Shown: positions 8,915 through 16,257 of the stretch, piece after piece
How positions within the stretch are numbered: the stretch's first letter is position 1
How the letters are laid out: every line of letters starts with the position of its first letter
Source of the DNA: WLMZ01 sp037139095
GTDB lineage: Bacteria > Actinomycetota > Acidimicrobiia > Acidimicrobiales > Ilumatobacteraceae
Length of the DNA: 36,334 bases
Assembly: GCA_037139095.1 (NCBI GenBank)
Contig: JBAXHD010000029.1
Span: 1 to 36,334, forward strand
Reading direction: 5' to 3'
Made by a program: the position numbers and the translations under genes
The notes under the pieces: generated by a model
The model's database searches: none
The model's input: the letters and a program-made list of their open reading frames with translations, nothing else
Told to the model about the DNA's origin: nothing

Positions 8915-9178
8915 TCACTCGATCGGCGCGACAAGATCCATATCTTCGAGGCAGTGGCGCGGCGGCGGCGGGTCTTGATCCGGTGCCAACGTGAGCTTGA
9001 TCTCCAGCCCACACAGGCTGCACCGGTACTTCACGTTGATGCGCCGCATCTCACCAGCAGGTGGCGGTGGGGGCAACGGCGTGGTCATGCTACGCAACAT
9101 GCCAATGCCGGTTTTCCACAGGACGTAGGCCAGAACGAGGGCACACCCCACCCAAAGAATCGTGGACAGGGCTGGCAC
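8915..9178 (-). CDS. Small membrane-anchored zinc-ribbon-like protein, function unknown
   Basis: I do not recognise a named family. From the GTG at 9178 the product is 87 aa: an N-terminal helix (about residues 3-22), a Pro-rich stretch, then a CSLCG knuckle and a later RHC motif, suggesting an incomplete zinc-ribbon (two plus one Cys, with His as a possible fourth ligand). The start is ambiguous: an in-frame ATG at 9232 would overlap the thiolase by 50 nt, whereas the GTG lies 4 nt after the thiolase stop and puts the helix at the N-terminus, so I prefer it. It is probably co-transcribed with the thiolase. The 81-bp gap to crgA shows no clear terminator. Confidence 0.7.
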   Translation of the reverse strand: MPALSTILWVGCALVLAYVLWKTGIGMLRSMTTPLPPPPPAGEMRRINVKYRCSLCGLEIKLTLAPDQDPPPPRHCLEDMDLVAPIE

Positions 9179-9182
9179 CTGC

Positions 9183-10352
9183 TCAGCCCAAGCGTTCGAT
9201 GATGGTGGCGTTGGCCATGCCGCCGCCTTCACACATCGTCTGCAGGCCGTAACGGCCGCCCGTGCGCTCGAGCTCGTTGAGCAAGGTGGTCATGAGTCGG
9301 GTGCCGGAGCAACCCAACGGATGACCGAGCGCGATCGCTCCACCGTTTTGGTTCACACGATCCATGTCGGGGTGCAGTTCTTTCTCCCACGCCAACACCA
9401 CCGACGCAAATGCTTCGTTGATCTCGACAAGATCGATGTCGTCGATGGTGAGGCCAGCGCGCTGCAGAACTTTGTGCGTCGCCGGAATTGGTGCGGTGAG
9501 CATGTAGCGCGGATCATCGCCAGCGAGCGAGAAGTTCACGAAACGGGCGCGAGGGGTGAGGCCCAACTGCTTGGCCTTCTCTTCGCTCATGATGAGAACG
9601 GCCGAGGCACCGTCGGTGATCTGCGAGGCGTTGCCTGGTGTAACGCGACCACCTTCTTCTACGGGGCGGAACGACGGCTTGAGCATTGCGAGCGACTCCA
9701 TGGTGGTGTCGCGCAAGCCTTCGTCGGTAGTCATCATGTTGCCCTCGGCATCGAGCACCGGCAGGATCTCGCGATCGAAGCGACCCTCATTGGTTGCGCG
9801 CTGTGCGAATGTCTGGCTGCGCAGACCAAATGCATCCATGTCGTCGCGGGTGATGTCCCACTTGTCGGCAATGAGCTCGGCCGAGATGCCTTGTGGCACG
9901 AGGCCGCCTTGCGGTGCGTAGCGAGCACCAACTGCAGTGCCGAAAGGAAACCCATACTTGCCGTCGGCCATTGCCGAACCCATTGGCACGCGGGTCATCA
10001 CTTCGACGCCAGCAGCAACCACGATGTCGTATGCGCCAGCCATGACACCTTGCGCCGCAAAGTGCGCTGCCTGTTGCGACGAACCGCACTGGCGATCGAT
10101 GGTGGTTGCAGGCACGGTGTCGGGCCAGCCTGCGGCGAGCACTGCGTTGCGGCCGATGTTGAAGGCCTGCTCGCCCACCTGCATGACGCAGCCCATCACG
10201 ACGTCGTCGATGAGGCCTGGATCGATACCGGTGCGGTCGATGAGCGCCTTAAGCGTCTCAGCGGCGAGGTCGACCGGATGCCAGTTCTTCAACTTGCCAT
10301 TGCGGCGGCCAAGCGGCGTTCGGATTGCGTCGACGATGACTGCATTAATCAT
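9183..10352 (-). CDS. Acetyl-CoA acetyltransferase / thiolase family enzyme
   Basis: Catalyses reversible thiolytic cleavage or condensation of acyl-CoA, as in beta-oxidation or steroid/short-chain acyl metabolism. 389 aa, the usual length. Catalytic residues are visible: C89 in DRQCGSSQ, H344 in GHPLGCSG, and C374 in CEGGGMANA, plus the NEAFA motif. The start ATG is preceded by GAGGAG (10365-10360) with a 7-nt spacer, a strong ribosome-binding site. It lies downstream of the marR-type gene on the same strand, separated by 123 bp containing a palindrome and a hairpin. The substrate range cannot be read from sequence. Confidence 0.93.
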   Translation of the reverse strand: MINAVIVDAIRTPLGRRNGKLKNWHPVDLAAETLKALIDRTGIDPGLIDDVVMGCVMQVGEQAFNIGRNAVLAAGWPDTVPATTIDRQCGSSQQAAHFAAQGVMAGAYDIVVAAGVEVMTRVPMGSAMADGKYGFPFGTAVGARYAPQGGLVPQGISAELIADKWDITRDDMDAFGLRSQTFAQRATNEGRFDREILPVLDAEGNMMTTDEGLRDTTMESLAMLKPSFRPVEEGGRVTPGNASQITDGASAVLIMSEEKAKQLGLTPRARFVNFSLAGDDPRYMLTAPIPATHKVLQRAGLTIDDIDLVEINEAFASVVLAWEKELHPDMDRVNQNGGAIALGHPLGCSGTRLMTTLLNELERTGGRYGLQTMCEGGGMANATIIERLG

Positions 10353-10371
10353 GGAAGTACTCCTCGAGAGA

Positions 10372-10398
10372 GATCGATGCCTCGGGGGGAGGCCGATC
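10372..10398 (-). promoter_or_regulatory. Hairpin in the thiolase 5' leader
   Basis: Arms GATCG (10372-10376) plus GCCTC (10379-10383) pair with GAGGC (10389-10393) plus CGATC (10394-10398), with a 5-nt G loop and a 2-nt bulge. No T-run follows on the minus strand, so this looks more like a leader structure than a standard terminator. Confidence 0.35.
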
Positions 10399-10449
10399 GT
10401 GCACTCGTGATTCTTATTCGCTGCCCCCGACTACAACGAATCGAAATCG

Positions 10450-10464
10450 GGATCAGTGTGATCC
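10450..10464. promoter_or_regulatory. 15-bp palindrome, candidate MarR operator
   Basis: Perfect inverted repeat GGATCA-GTG-TGATCC between the marR-type gene and the thiolase, about 98 bp upstream of the thiolase start. Arm length and position suit a dimeric winged-helix regulator controlling the thiolase; this is inferred. Confidence 0.4.
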
Positions 10465-10475
10465 GCGCCGAATGC

Positions 10476-10916
10476 TCAACGAGATTCGAGCAGCTTCGCG
10501 AGCACCCGATGCATGTTGGCCACATCAGTGTCGGTGAGATGCCCCGTAAACATTCGCTTCACGACGCGCAGATACGTGGTGTTGGCGCGACGCCACGTAT
10601 CGCGGCCCTCTCGCGTGAGCACGATGAGCACGGCACGCTGATCGTCGGCGTTGCCGCGATCGCGGCGCACAAAGCCATCGTCTTCCATGCGAGTGAGTTG
10701 GCGCGACAAGCTTGAAGGCGTGGCAACCACACGCTCGGCGAGGTCGAGCACACGCAGTTTGCCGCCAGCGGCTTGCAACGCGTTGAGTACCTCAAACCAC
10801 GCGAGGGGCAACTCACGTTCTTCGTCGAGCGCAACGGTGAGGGCTCGATCAAGAACGGCGCTGGCCTCGCGAAACGAATGCAACACCGCAAGGCGCTCTG
10901 GGTCTGGGCCGGCCAT
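10476..10916 (-). CDS. MarR-family transcriptional regulator
   Basis: 146-aa winged-helix dimeric regulator. The central segment (about residues 35-100) contains the MarR helix-turn-helix (LAERV..TPSSLSRQLTRMEDDGFV) followed by the DDQRAVLIVLT wing. The ATG overlaps the TAA of the aminotransferase gene by one base, so the two are translationally coupled. Such regulators usually respond to small aromatic or phenolic ligands; the ligand here is unknown. Candidate target: the downstream thiolase promoter region with its 15-bp palindrome. Confidence 0.92.
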   Translation of the reverse strand: MAGPDPERLAVLHSFREASAVLDRALTVALDEERELPLAWFEVLNALQAAGGKLRVLDLAERVVATPSSLSRQLTRMEDDGFVRRDRGNADDQRAVLIVLTREGRDTWRRANTTYLRVVKRMFTGHLTDTDVANMHRVLAKLLESR

Positions 10917-12148
10917 TACGAGGTCGCCTTCAGAGCGCCGGCAAACGCGGCGAGCCCAATTTCAATTTCGTGCTCGGACACAACCAACGGAGGCATCCAG
11001 CGCAACGTGTTGCTATACGTGCCAGCGTTCATCAGGATCATGCGCCCTTCTTCGAGACAGTGTTTTTGGATCGCAGCAACTCGAACCGGGTCGCTGAACT
11101 CGGTACCGACCATCAGGCCCAAGCCACGAACGTCGGTGATCGCGTTGTCATCGCGCTGCAGTTCGCGAAGGCCGGCAGTGAGTTGGTCGCCGCGTGTACG
11201 AACGTTGGCCAAAAAGCCGGGCGCGCTCATGATCTCGATCGTGGCGAGCGCCGCAGCGCAGCCCATGGCATTGCCGCCATAGGTACCTCCGTGGCTCCCC
11301 TTGGTCCACTTGGCATCGAGTTCGCTGCTGGTGCCCAACGCGCTGAACGGGAACCCTGAGGCGATGCCCTTAGCCATACAGATGATGTCGGGCTCAATGC
11401 CATAGTGCTCGACCGCAAACATCGTGCCGGTGCGACCGAAACCGCTTTGCACTTCGTCGGCGATGAACAAGATGCCATGTGCGCGGCAGCGCTCGACCAA
11501 ACCCTGAATAAACGCCGCCGGGGCCGGCACATAGCCACCCTCGCCAAGCACGGGCTCGAGAATCATTGCCGCGGTCTCTTCAGGCGCCGTCATCGATTTG
11601 AGCAAGTGATCAACACCGCGCAATGCGCGAGTGACCTCGGCATCTTGATCGGATGCGAGATGATCGGGATACGGCGCCACGAATACACCCGCTGGCAATG
11701 GAGAATGTCCGGCGCGATAGCCAGTCTTCGAAGTGGTCATTGCCATCGCCATGTGAGTGCGGCCATGGAAGCTGCCGCTGAACACAATGATGTGCGGACG
11801 CTTAGTTGCTTGCTTGGCCAACTTCACAGCCGCTTCGGTGATCTCGGCGCCTGAGTTTGCGAAGAAAAACTTGTCGATGCCCGCCGGTGTGATGTCGTTG
11901 AGTTTCGATGCGAGCGGCTCGAGCAGATCATGCTTGTACACGTTCACTTGAGCGTGAATGAATCGAGCGGCCTGCTCGGCGATTGCCGCCACAACCTTGG
12001 GGTGCGAGTGGCCAGTGGAGTTCACCGCTATGCCTCCCGCGAAGTCGAGATACTCGTCGCCGTCGGCAGTGGTAACCCAACAACCCTTGCCGCTTGCCAC
12101 CTGCAACGGCGTGACTGAAAACCAGACATCCGACAAATGTGAACTCAT
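10916..12148 (-). CDS. Class III PLP aminotransferase (4-aminobutyrate aminotransferase-like)
   Basis: Transfers an amino group from a terminal amine such as GABA or another omega-amino acid to a keto acid. 410 aa. Features: the FFANSGAEI..AVKLA motif and SGSFHGRT near the cofactor phosphate, LFIADEVQSGFGRTG with the PLP-contacting Asp, and Schiff-base lysine K260 in CMAKGIASGFP. The ATG at 12148 lies 6 nt after TAACAT (-10-like), implying a leaderless mRNA. It is coupled to the MarR gene. GabT is the closest description, but beta-alanine, ornithine or other omega-aminotransferases share these motifs, so no symbol is given. Confidence 0.9.
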   Translation of the reverse strand: MSSHLSDVWFSVTPLQVASGKGCWVTTADGDEYLDFAGGIAVNSTGHSHPKVVAAIAEQAARFIHAQVNVYKHDLLEPLASKLNDITPAGIDKFFFANSGAEITEAAVKLAKQATKRPHIIVFSGSFHGRTHMAMAMTTSKTGYRAGHSPLPAGVFVAPYPDHLASDQDAEVTRALRGVDHLLKSMTAPEETAAMILEPVLGEGGYVPAPAAFIQGLVERCRAHGILFIADEVQSGFGRTGTMFAVEHYGIEPDIICMAKGIASGFPFSALGTSSELDAKWTKGSHGGTYGGNAMGCAAALATIEIMSAPGFLANVRTRGDQLTAGLRELQRDDNAITDVRGLGLMVGTEFSDPVRVAAIQKHCLEEGRMILMNAGTYSNTLRWMPPLVVSEHEIEIGLAAFAGALKATS

Positions 12149-12154
12149 GCGCGA

Positions 12155-12160
12155 ATGTTA
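12155..12160 (-). promoter_or_regulatory. -10 box of a leaderless promoter for the aminotransferase
   Basis: TAACAT (12160-12155 on the minus strand) ends 6 nt before the ATG at 12148, so transcription would begin at or next to the start codon. No convincing -35 is seen. Confidence 0.5.
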
Positions 12161-12191
12161 CGCCTGTCGCGAGGTGCGGCTTGCCGTTTGG

Positions 12192-13409
12192 TCACAGCGC
12201 TGAGGCAGCCTCGATCGCATCGGCGAACGACAACTTGTCGAGCAAGAACCGTCGGCACTGCATCACTGGCTTCGGCATCGCGACGCCGAGCGCGCCGCGT
12301 AACTTTCCGTGTGATCCGTAGAGCGCAAGAAACGAGCGATCGGCCACCGAACCCTTAACGATGCGCACCTCATCGTCGCCCGCGGCGCGGCCCAAAAACT
12401 GAAGTCGAGTGCCATACTGCTCGCTCCAAAAAAATGGAACCGCGCTGTACTCGTCGGGCTGTTCGCCGCGTGACGTCGCGACAATATTCTTGGCCACGAT
12501 GAGTCCTTGCTCGGAAGCGTTGGTCCAATGCTCGACCCGCATCTCTTCGCCATCGAACTGAGGGTTCGGCCAGCGCGCAATGTCGCCTGCGGCGTACACG
12601 CCGGGCGCGCCCGCATTGAGCGTGGAGTCGCACACGATGCCGTCGCGCAACACCAGTGAGCTGTCGTTGAGCCAGTCGGTAACCGGCGTTACACCAATGC
12701 CCACAACGATCACATCGCTCGCCACCGACTCGCCGTCGCCAAGGCGAACCACCAGTTCGGTGCCGTTGTGCTCGATGCCCTGCACCTGCACCCCACAGCG
12801 AACAGACACACCGTTGTCGGTGTGCAATTGAGTAACAGCGAGGCCCATCTCGGCACCGAGACCGCGAACAAGTGGCGCCGGCGCGCCTTCGAGCACCACG
12901 ACCTCGTTGCCCAGCAAGCGCGCCGTAGCGGCGACTTCGAGCCCAATGAAACCTGCGCCAATGACAGTGACACGAATGTTGCCAGCATCGATTCGGGAGC
13001 GAAGCGCCAGTGCGTCGTCGAGCGTGCGCAACTCGAAGATCGATTCGTGTTCGAGTTGATTTGGCAGACGCCGGGTTGCCGCACCTGTGGCGAGCACGAC
13101 CGCGTCGTATGACAGCACCGAGTTATCTCGCAACGCAACGGTCTTGTCTGCTATCGACAGCGCTGTCGCTGCAACGCCGAGACGTAGTTGCAAATGCAAC
13201 TTCTCGAGTTCTTCGGGACGCACCAGCGCAATGCGATCTGGTTCCCATTCGCCCGATAGAACTTTCTTCGACAGCGGCGGCCGGTCGTAAGGGGTGTGTG
13301 ACTCAGCGCCGACCAACGTGATGTCGCCATCAAAGCCTTGAGCGCGTAACCCACCGCAGGCGCGAACTCCGGCGAGCGAGGAACCAACGACAACCACATG
13401 TTTCAACAC
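12192..13409 (-). CDS. FAD-dependent NAD(P)H oxidoreductase, ferredoxin/rubredoxin reductase type
   Basis: Passes electrons from NAD(P)H through FAD to a small redox carrier. 405 aa: N-terminal FAD-binding fold (GSSLAG at about residue 9, a variant of GxGxxG), the YDRPPLSK motif, a second nucleotide fold with GAGFIGLEVA, the VYAAGDIA FAD motif and a C-terminal reductase domain. The lineup matches BphA4/rhodocoxin-reductase-type enzymes that feed Rieske oxygenases or P450s. No ferredoxin, P450 or oxygenase lies nearby, so its partner is elsewhere. The start is a GTG at 13409; the 50-bp gap to the divergent methyltransferase must hold both promoters. Confidence 0.92.
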   Translation of the reverse strand: MLKHVVVVGSSLAGVRACGGLRAQGFDGDITLVGAESHTPYDRPPLSKKVLSGEWEPDRIALVRPEELEKLHLQLRLGVAATALSIADKTVALRDNSVLSYDAVVLATGAATRRLPNQLEHESIFELRTLDDALALRSRIDAGNIRVTVIGAGFIGLEVAATARLLGNEVVVLEGAPAPLVRGLGAEMGLAVTQLHTDNGVSVRCGVQVQGIEHNGTELVVRLGDGESVASDVIVVGIGVTPVTDWLNDSSLVLRDGIVCDSTLNAGAPGVYAAGDIARWPNPQFDGEEMRVEHWTNASEQGLIVAKNIVATSRGEQPDEYSAVPFFWSEQYGTRLQFLGRAAGDDEVRIVKGSVADRSFLALYGSHGKLRGALGVAMPKPVMQCRRFLLDKLSFADAIEAASAL

Positions 13410-13459
13410 GTTGAGAAGGTTGCCACAAACGAGCCATTGATTTCTAAGAGGCGCCGCTA

Positions 13460-14272
13460 ATGTCAGCCCCAGTCATGGAACCAGTCGCGATCACCAGTGC
13501 CGACGATCCGAGGGTGGCCGACTACATCGGTTTACGCGACCCTCAGCATCGCCAACGGCTTGAGGGCAATGAGTTCTTTATTGCCGAAGGCATCAACGTG
13601 ATCGAACGGCTCATTGCATCGAGCTACACAATGCGATCGGTGCTCGTAACCAACCAGCGTTACGTGCGGATGGAACCGATGCTCAGCAAGCTCGCATGCC
13701 CCGTGTACGTAGCCGACCGCGAAGTGCTCGCCCAGGTTGCCGGATTCGATCTGCATCGCGGCGCTGTGGCATCAGCCGATCGCGGCGCCCCGCCATCACT
13801 CGCCGATGTGCTGCAGCGCAGTCGCACTATCGCCGTGCTCGAGGGATTGAACGACCCCGAAAATCTTGGCGCCATCGCTCGGTCGGCGCGAGCACTTGGG
13901 GTCGACGCGCTCTTGCTTGACCCCACGTGTGCCGATCCGTTTTACCGTCGCACGGTGCGCGTCTCGATGGGAGAGATTCTGTTTCTACCCGTGGTTCGCT
14001 CGGTGCATTGGTCGGCCGATTTGCAACGTGTGGCCGATGCTGGCTTTCGGCTCATCGCACTCACACCGTCGCCTACAGCCCAATCGATTCACGATGTGAC
14101 CCGCTCGCCCGATGATCGAGTTGCGTTGCTACTCGGCGCCGAGGGCCCGGGCTTGAGCCAACGAGCAATGGCGCTTTCGGAACGAGTTCGCATTCCGTTG
14201 CGCACCGACGCCGATTCGCTCAACGTGGGCCATGCAGCCGCTGTTGCGTTCGCTCTATTAGCAGCACCCTAG
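13460..14272 (+). CDS. TrmH/SpoU-family RNA 2'-O-methyltransferase
   Basis: SAM-dependent methylation of the 2'-OH of a tRNA or 23S rRNA nucleotide. 270 aa: N-terminal substrate-binding domain (about 1-110) then a SPOUT trefoil-knot domain with motif 1 (ENLGAIARSARALG), motif 2 (LLLGAEGPGLS) and motif 3 (DSLNVGHAAAVA). In motif 3 the usual Ser after LNV is Gly, followed by His, a deviation from the SLNVS consensus. AAGAGG 8 nt before the ATG is the likely ribosome-binding site. Its TAG stop overlaps the stop of the convergent gene. RNA target unknown. Confidence 0.92.
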   Translation: MSAPVMEPVAITSADDPRVADYIGLRDPQHRQRLEGNEFFIAEGINVIERLIASSYTMRSVLVTNQRYVRMEPMLSKLACPVYVADREVLAQVAGFDLHRGAVASADRGAPPSLADVLQRSRTIAVLEGLNDPENLGAIARSARALGVDALLLDPTCADPFYRRTVRVSMGEILFLPVVRSVHWSADLQRVADAGFRLIALTPSPTAQSIHDVTRSPDDRVALLLGAEGPGLSQRAMALSERVRIPLRTDADSLNVGHAAAVAFALLAAP

Positions 14273-14805
14273 CGAATCTCGCTCTGCCAGGCCTGCCAAC
14301 TCGGCATGATCTCGGGAAGCGTTCCCTTGCCGGTCTGGCTCTGCGGCCAATTGGCATCGGGTAACACGTTGGGCCGGGTGAGCATGTCGGCTCCATACCA
14401 AAGATGATGTCGACGACGTACGAACAACCAGCGTCCATCGCGTCGCTCGTAGGTGTCGTGATATTCGATGACCTGAATCACCCATTCGTCGCCTCGCTCG
14501 ATTTCGGCGCGTGTGCCCACGATGCCTGAAGCGTGATCGGCACCGTGTACATCGATCACGTGATTGCTCACTTGCAGAATGGTGCGATGGCCATCGCGTA
14601 ACTGTGCGGCCATGTTCTTTTTCAGCGATTCGCGGCCGACGTCGGCGCGCCCGACGCGAACGTCGGGCACAAAGAGCTCCACGAGCGCATCGAGATTGCG
14701 ATGGTTCAAGGCGACTGCATAGCGGGACGCCAATTGGCGAATCTCTTCGCAGGCGATCAACCATTCGGCCGGGTTCGTGTCGCGGAGTGAAGTCACGCCC
14801 AACAC
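14269..14805 (-). CDS. SnoaL-like / NTF2-fold protein
   Basis: 178 aa with the alpha+beta cone-fold pattern of the SnoaL/aromatic-dioxygenase-beta-like family: an N-terminal helix containing IRQLASRYAVALNHRNLDALVELF, a central VSNHVIDVHG strand, and a Tyr/Arg-rich C-terminal strand segment ending HHLWYGAD. Such proteins may be isomerases, cyclases, dehydratases or non-catalytic binders, so no reaction is assigned. The start is uncertain: GTG at 14805, or GTG at 14796. It follows the secreted-protein gene after 24 nt on the same strand and may share its transcript. Its stop shares the palindrome CTAG with the convergent methyltransferase stop. Confidence 0.8.
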   Translation of the reverse strand: MLGVTSLRDTNPAEWLIACEEIRQLASRYAVALNHRNLDALVELFVPDVRVGRADVGRESLKKNMAAQLRDGHRTILQVSNHVIDVHGADHASGIVGTRAEIERGDEWVIQVIEYHDTYERRDGRWLFVRRRHHLWYGADMLTRPNVLPDANWPQSQTGKGTLPEIMPSWQAWQSEIR

Positions 14806-14829
14806 ATTGCCATGTCGGCAGCCATGGCC

Positions 14830-15450
14830 TCAGTCGTCGGAGCCCGAGCTGCCCTTGCCAGAGCCCTTGCCAGAGCCTTTGCCTTGATGATCATCGACCG
14901 ATGACGACGGACCATCCGAATGCTTGTCATCGGTGGTCGAGGTGGGCGAAGTGGTAGTGGGCCGATTGGGTCGGACAGAGCCGAGAGGCGTCTCGACTGG
15001 TTCGCCATCGACCGATGAATCGACCTGCGTCTGCACCTGGCCGTCGACCATGAATGCGTTGAAGACAACGAGTTGGGTGTCTTTCACGAACTGCACGACA
15101 ACCCAGTTGCCGGGACCCGACATGCTTTGCACTGCCCAGCCCGCTGTGGGCTCCACATTGCCGACAGTGATAACACCATCGACAGCAGTTACTTGCACGG
15201 TTCCGGCTTCACCCGCTGCCAGAGGAGCCTGATCAGGGGGAACCGACGATGAGGCAGGCGTTTCGGCCGATGACTCGGCAGCGGGGGCGGTTGCAAGAGT
15301 TGACTCTGTGGGGGGAACCGTTGCAGAGATCGTGATGGCTTCGTGGGGCCGAGCGACATCGGTGAACACCGTGGTGTTGGCGAGCACGGCAGCAGAACCT
15401 GCGCCGATGACTCCTACAACTGAGAGCGCTGTAACCAACGTATGCTTCAC
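14830..15450 (-). CDS. Secreted or membrane-anchored protein with low-complexity linkers, function unknown
   Basis: 206 aa from the GTG at 15450, chosen because AGGAG lies 9 nt upstream; an open extension to 15537 lacks support. The N-terminus is a signal peptide or anchor (KHT then a hydrophobic run, about residues 4-25). A Pro/Ser/Thr/Ala-rich linker follows (about 35-80), then a small predicted beta-rich domain (about 80-145) with GWAVQS and NWVVVQFV strands, a Thr/Pro/Ser-rich segment, and a tail of GKGS repeats ending in acidic residues. I do not recognise the domain. It is divergent from a two-component system whose predicted binding repeats sit directly upstream, so it is a likely regulatory target. 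Confidence 0.75.
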   Translation of the reverse strand: MKHTLVTALSVVGVIGAGSAAVLANTTVFTDVARPHEAITISATVPPTESTLATAPAAESSAETPASSSVPPDQAPLAAGEAGTVQVTAVDGVITVGNVEPTAGWAVQSMSGPGNWVVVQFVKDTQLVVFNAFMVDGQVQTQVDSSVDGEPVETPLGSVRPNRPTTTSPTSTTDDKHSDGPSSSVDDHQGKGSGKGSGKGSSGSDD

Positions 15451-15464
15451 AACAGTTTGCTCCT
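15451..15464 (-). promoter_or_regulatory. Shine-Dalgarno deciding the start of the secreted protein
   Basis: AGGAG (15464-15460) with a 9-nt spacer before the GTG at 15450; this argues against the longer open frame beginning at 15537. Confidence 0.65.
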
Positions 15465-15482
15465 GTGAGATTCTTGACTTCA

Positions 15483-15511
15483 ACCATACGGAAAGAGCAC
15501 TGCGCTGTCTG
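15483..15511 (-). promoter_or_regulatory. Putative promoter of the secreted-protein gene
   Basis: Minus-strand -35 CAGACA (15511-15506), 17-bp spacer, -10 TATGGT (15488-15483). The -35 is poor in its first two bases, as expected for an activator-dependent promoter; a direct repeat lies about 10 bp upstream. Confidence 0.45.
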
Positions 15512-15520
15512 CGTCTGGTT

Positions 15521-15537
15521 ATCCAAGAATCATCCAA
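15521..15537. promoter_or_regulatory. Tandem ATCCAA repeats, 11-bp period: candidate response-regulator box
   Basis: ATCCAA at 15521-15526 and again at 15532-15537, separated by 5 bp. Direct repeats with an 11-bp period are the classical binding pattern of OmpR/PhoB-family regulators, and one is encoded 50 bp away. The site lies just upstream of the putative -35 of the secreted-protein gene and upstream of the regulator itself. Confidence 0.5.
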
Positions 15538-15588
15538 TATTCAGTGTTTCGGCGAGAGCGAGTCGTCGGCCAAGGCGAGGATCAAGGC

Positions 15589-16257
15589 GTGCATATTCTG
15601 CTTGTAGATGATGATCCGTCAATCGCAGCCTCGCTCAGCGACGCACTTGTCTACGCCGGATATCAGGTGACCCACGTTGCAACCGGTGCAGCGGCACTCG
15701 CTGCCACCGACTATCAGCTTGTGCTGCTCGACCTCGGACTCCCCGATATGGATGGCACCGAGGTGTGCCGAAAGCTGCGCCAGCAGACCACAGCGCCCAT
15801 CATCATTGTGTCGGCGCGCGATGGTGAGATCGATCGGGTGGTGGGTCTCGAAATCGGAGCCGACGACTATGTGGTGAAGCCGTTCAGTACCCGCGAACTT
15901 GTCGCGCGAATTCGCGCGGTCAGCCGCCGGTCTGATGCCACTGCTGCCGCACCGGTTGCCGACGTTGAGCAAACGGTGGGTCGCCTGCATATCGATCGTC
16001 GCTCGCGTCGCGTTTCGCTTGGCGACGAGGTAATCACGTTGACGGCCAAGGAGTTCGACCTGCTGGCCTTTCTTGCCCAAGACGCCGGGGCATGTTTGGC
16101 TCGCCAAGACATTCTTGAAGCGGTGTGGGACACCAACTGGTACGGACCCACCAAGACACTCGATGTGCACATCGCATCGGTGCGTAAGAAGCTCGGTGAT
16201 GCAGCATGGATCGAGGCGGTACGCGGGGTTGGGTTCCGCCTGCAGGACCCTGAATGA
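15589..16257 (+). CDS. OmpR/PhoB-family response regulator
   Basis: 222 aa. Receiver domain (about 1-112) with acidic pocket D7-D8-D9, phospho-acceptor D48 in LLDLGLPDMDG, and K97 in VVKPFS; a winged-helix DNA-binding domain fills residues ~125-220. Start: GTG at 15589, because it gives the standard receiver N-terminus (xHILLVDDD) and an AGG lies 8 nt upstream; a GTG at 15544 would add 15 atypical residues. It overlaps the kinase gene by 4 nt (ATGA), forming a two-component operon. A direct repeat upstream suggests autoregulation and control of the divergent secreted protein. Confidence 0.94.
   Translation: MHILLVDDDPSIAASLSDALVYAGYQVTHVATGAAALAATDYQLVLLDLGLPDMDGTEVCRKLRQQTTAPIIIVSARDGEIDRVVGLEIGADDYVVKPFSTRELVARIRAVSRRSDATAAAPVADVEQTVGRLHIDRRSRRVSLGDEVITLTAKEFDLLAFLAQDAGACLARQDILEAVWDTNWYGPTKTLDVHIASVRKKLGDAAWIEAVRGVGFRLQDPE

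Noticed and set aside
9162..10715. Plus-strand open frame of 517 codons opposite the thiolase
   Set aside because: It is antisense to a thiolase with all catalytic residues, contains no recognisable domain, and its composition is that of a mirrored high-GC gene.
15451..15537. Upstream extension of the secreted protein
   Set aside because: It would bury the signal peptide, and AGGAG is placed correctly for the GTG at 15450.
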